A DNA stretch of 64,000 nucleotides from Epinephelus fuscoguttatus (taxonomy: Eukaryota; Chordata; Actinopteri; Perciformes; Serranidae). Where the stretch lies: the NCBI RefSeq assembly GCF_011397635.1, contig NC_064773.1, positions 24,034,449-24,098,448 on the forward strand, given 5' to 3'. The notes below the pieces were generated by a model. It was not told where the DNA came from. It saw only the letters and a list, made by a program, of their open reading frames with translations, and ran no database searches. The translations under genes were made by a program, and so were the position numbers. Shown in pieces: positions 61,157 to 64,000 of the stretch; position 1 is the stretch's first letter; each line of letters starts with the position of its first letter.

Positions 61157-61306
61157 TCACAAGTTGGAGTCGGTCTCTGAGACGGGATAGTAGCCATTTT
61201 TAGTCATGGGGGCTTCTCCCTCCGGCGCAAAGATGGCCAGTAACCTCTCCTGCTCCCTCTTGGTTTTGGGTAAGGTGTCAGATGGTGTGATGAGTAACTG
61301 GATGCG
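61157..61306 (-). CDS. slc6a13: SLC6 transporter last exon, cytosolic tail
   Basis: Encodes [40 protein letters not shown] and PVSETDSNL before TGA at 61,159-61,157. The tail carries basic and Pro-rich text and a C-terminal S-N-L that fits a class I PDZ ligand. Confidence 0.93.
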   Translation of the reverse strand, partial: RIQLLITPSDTLPKTKREQERLLAIFAPEGEAPMTKNGYYPVSETDSNL

Positions 61307-63605
61307 CTGCAGAAAAATAAACGTTCAAGTCAAGTCCGGGTTCAGAGGGGTTGGGGACAAGTACACAGGGAGGCTGATTAAAGACCAAACAGACAAACAC
61401 AGATCCTTGAATTCAAGACACTGAGTTAATCATATGATAAGATAACAGATAACAGCTCTCCCCTCACTTAAGGACATTAAACAGCTCTATAGGGATAAAG
61501 ACTTACCTCTCTGAGTGTCCCTTGGGTGGTACTGATCTTATACACCATCCAAAGTGGAATGCAGACCATGGAGGAGAGAGCAAGCAGCCACCCAATGGCG
61601 TAGCCCCACCATGGGTACACATACTCATTGTTGTACTTCAGGGGGGTATATTTGATGAGAGAGAAGGCGAACGTACCCTGCAGGAAACAAAAAGGAAAGG
61701 AGAGGAGGCCTCAGTTGCCGTCAGCCTTTGTCATTTTTGGAAAGCCTCGATACTTAATTAGTTTGTTGATACTCACAATGCATGTGGCCGGGGTGAGGAA
61801 CAACCAACAGTACTTGATGTAAGGTCCTGGGCGGTAGCCAATCATGTCCTCAATGTTATCATAGAAGCGATCTGCACCTGGAAAAACACAGTAAAGACAT
61901 TTCTGTCTGTGTCGCTGAATGTCTCCTAACAATTAGGAAACATACTCTAGAGTGTGTCACCAGAAAACACTTGTGAAAAATACTTTTCCATTTTCACCAG
62001 TGAAAGACAGCCTTTTATGTTTGAGGACAGCTTACCATAGACCCATGCGATGCAGACCGTCTCAAAGATGGACATGAAGAGGAGACACATGCCACTGGCT
62101 GCGTAGTAATCAAAAAGCTGGAATACATACATGCCTCCCTATGAAGAGAGAGCGATAAAGCACTGAGTCGAAATTACATCACTAAAACATACCTCTTATA
62201 GTACAATTAATTTGTTTCAAGACAAATATGGGAGATTATTTAAAGGTGGAGTGCAGTATTTTTCAGCCCAGACCCTATTTTCTCATGTTTTTGTGTTTAA
62301 GTGACAGCAGTTTTTGAAACTGGTTGCATATTGTGCAGCAGGCTGCAATGTATCCCCTCGGGACATCGACAATGTTCATCCACTAGAAGTGCTTGTTTTT
62401 GCCACTGACAGGCTCAGATTGTTATTTAACCTGTCTGACAACATTATGGAAAGGATCCTTACCAAGAAAGACCTTTTTGTTGAACCAGAAATAGCTCCAA
62501 ACTGCTATCGCTAAACCTACCAGACTCCATTTAAATAACAGTAATTTTTATTTATGTAAAACACACTTTATTTAGAGTTGACAGAAACAAAATAAAACTT
62601 ACAAAACTATATAGGTTAATTTTTCCACTAATCCGACAATCACCAGCACTGGTTTGGGTGAAATAAACCTTTAATTCACCCAGTTTGATGTAAAAATATG
62701 CCGCCTCTATACACACTAAAATTACTGTTTATTTAAATGGAGTCTGGTGAGTTGGACTACTATGTCAAGTGTGGGGCTGTTTCTAGCTAAATAAAAACAA
62801 AAGGTCTATCTCTGTAGGGATCCTTGCCATAAGTAGTCAGACACTTAGAACAATAATTGGACCCTGTCAGTGGCAAAAACAGAGTCTGTTGGGTCGGCAG
62901 TGGTGATTCGGGGCTGTTTCTGGTTAGATAGAAAGGATCTTACACTATTACAAAACGTCTATCTCTGTGTGGATGCTTCCCATAAATTGTCAGGCACTTA
63001 GATAATAATCTGAGCCTGTCAGTGGCAAAAAAAAAAGCACTTTTTGTTGACGGTGCACAAATGCCTGCAGGAATTACACTGCAGCCTGTTTCACTGCTAC
63101 ACAATACTGGACCAATTTCAGGAATTCTTGTCTCCATCAGTCACTTAGGCATAAGAACATTGGAAAATTGGGTGCAAGTTGAAAAATATTAACATTATCC
63201 TTTAAATACTAGAATAGAAGTTTGGAGCAAGTTCATTTAATGCATAATAGTAAAAATACAAATGATAAAGATGAATCTACCCTTCTAGTGTAAATATTTA
63301 AAGATATACAAGTTTGCCAAAGAGATTTGAAATGCTGAAGCCTACAACTGGAGACTTCAGACATTTTTAAGACTTACCTGAGACATGTTGCACAAAAACT
63401 TGCTCGTACTTACAAAATGATGACTTGTTGACACCTCTGCAGAGCATTCATGTTTCCAGCTGTGCAGAGGTGAAACCATGTCAACTACAGTAGGTTGTAC
63501 TCTGTAAGAGCTATTTCAGCAGAACAAGGCATCCTGTCCTGGATTACCCCTAAAAGGCCATAAGGCGCAACCCCCCCAGCATCAACTTGATTTGGAGTGT
63601 GTATA

Positions 63606-63650
<45 letters not shown>

Positions 63651-63953
63651 CTAATTTTTAGAGGACATGTTAAATGAATATCTAAATATAGGTCGTTTTC
63701 TTTTACTATAAAAGCTGTTATTGCCCTTCAACATATCATGAAAACAAATGTCTTATGTTTGCAGATGTCTGTGTGCATGCATCTCTATGTGTGGTCCCAG
63801 CATGTGACCCCCTACCTCCATCAGCATGATGAGGCCCATAAAGAAGGAGAAGAAGACCACAGCCAACAGGAAGAGCTCCCTGCGGTTTTTCCGTCTGAAC
63901 ACAGCAGGGTACATATCGACTATAGCCGTCACGAGGCTCTCGACGCACACAAA
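61157..63953 (-). CDS. slc6a13: GABA/betaine-type SLC6 transporter, slc6a13-like, 3' part (5 exons)
   Basis: A sodium- and chloride-coupled plasma-membrane transporter of the GAT2/BGT1 group, importing GABA and related small amino acids or betaine. Exons, 5' to 3': 63953-63816, 62138-62036, 61877-61777, 61677-61507, 61306-61157. All are GT-AG and in phase, giving 187 residues and a stop; the family has about 600, so two thirds lie right of the window. It contains [18 protein letters not shown]9 ([20 protein letters not shown]), TM10 ([19 protein letters not shown]), the diagnostic [22 protein letters not shown]11 and TM12 ([18 protein letters not shown]). IEDMIGYRP excludes GAT1 and monoamine carriers. 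slc6a13 is the nearest by eye; slc6a12 or slc6a11 remain possible. It ends SETDSNL, a possible PDZ ligand. Confidence 0.85.
61507..61677 (-). CDS. slc6a13: SLC6 transporter exon, TM11-TM12
   Basis: Encodes [40 protein letters not shown] and [17 protein letters not shown]. Confidence 0.95.
61777..61877 (-). CDS. slc6a13: SLC6 transporter exon, TM11 entry
   Basis: Encodes [20 protein letters not shown] and [13 protein letters not shown]. The split Gly codon joins exon TM10 in phase. Confidence 0.95.
62036..62138 (-). CDS. slc6a13: SLC6 transporter exon, TM10
   Basis: Encodes [20 protein letters not shown] and [14 protein letters not shown] plus G of the next codon. Confidence 0.95.
62240..63212. 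mobile_element. palindromic MITE-like element in SLC6 intron
   Basis: Starts TTAAAGGTGGAGTGCAGTAT and ends with the inverse ATATTAACATTATCCTTTAA. Inside, GCCACTGACAGGCTCAGATT at 62,401 is mirrored by AATCTGAGCCTGTCAGTGGC-like text near 63,008, and CCTGTCAGTGGCAAAAACAG recurs at 62,862. No transposase frame. Such palindromic elements are frequent in percomorph fish. Confidence 0.75.
63609..63648 (+). repeat. (TG)n microsatellite, SLC6 intron
   Basis: Twenty TG units in the intron between the TM9 and TM10 exons. Confidence 0.92.
63816..63953 (-). CDS. slc6a13: SLC6 transporter exon, TM9 region
   Basis: Encodes [40 protein letters not shown] and LIMLME, phase 0 at both ends. Acceptor CCATCAG, donor GTAGGG. 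Upstream exons lie beyond the window. Confidence 0.94.
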
Positions 63954-64000
63954 CTGATGGGAGGGAGCGCAGAGGTGTGAGGAGGAGGAGAAGGGGAGAG

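Overview
The window is a piece of nuclear DNA from a bony fish, most likely a percomorph teleost. Three vertebrate genes with spliced, multi-exon structures can be read directly. The DNA between and inside them is AT-rich, full of CA/TG/GA microsatellites, and carries many short repeats that I recognise as common in spiny-rayed fish genomes. The species cannot be fixed from the sequence.

Layout, left to right. (1) 1-17,422, plus strand: the 3' half of ppm1h, a PP2C-type phosphatase. Seven coding exons give the last 262 residues and the stop; the 5' exons lie left of the window. (2) 17,423 to about 25,300: the ppm1h 3' UTR, of uncertain length, with a four-copy 285-bp tandem array, then AT-rich spacer with an old 325-bp duplication. 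(3) 25,340-26,700: a CpG-rich island holding the let-7i microRNA hairpin on the minus strand. (4) 26,805-27,934: a transposon-like element with a 288-bp MITE nested in it. (5) 28,502-28,684, minus strand: a lone coding-like terminal exon that I cannot assign. (6) 29,130-58,487, minus strand: a complete usp15 gene with 21 coding exons, 1,014 residues and an unbroken reading frame through every junction, plus its 3' UTR and CpG-rich promoter. (7) 59,190-59,900: a decayed LINE reverse-transcriptase tail. (8) 60,245-63,953, minus strand: the last five coding exons and 3' UTR of a GABA/betaine-type SLC6 transporter, closest by eye to slc6a13; its 5' exons lie right of the window.

The order ppm1h - let-7i - usp15, with ppm1h converging on the other two, matches human 12q14 in mirror image except that MON2, which sits between let-7i and USP15 in human, is not seen. 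The shared order supports the gene names. The genes need not work together: PPM1H removes phosphate from Rab GTPases, USP15 removes ubiquitin, let-7i represses target mRNAs, and the SLC6 protein imports small amino acids such as GABA.

I found no wholly new molecular system. The points most worth a second look are the let-7i locus with MON2 missing, the unassigned terminal exon at 28.5 kb, the enlarged acidic tail of USP15, a tandem repeat carrying perfect nuclear-receptor palindromes at 33 kb, and microsatellites that abut splice sites in both main genes. Exon borders were placed by hand from splice dinucleotides, reading phase and family similarity. Repeat borders are approximate.
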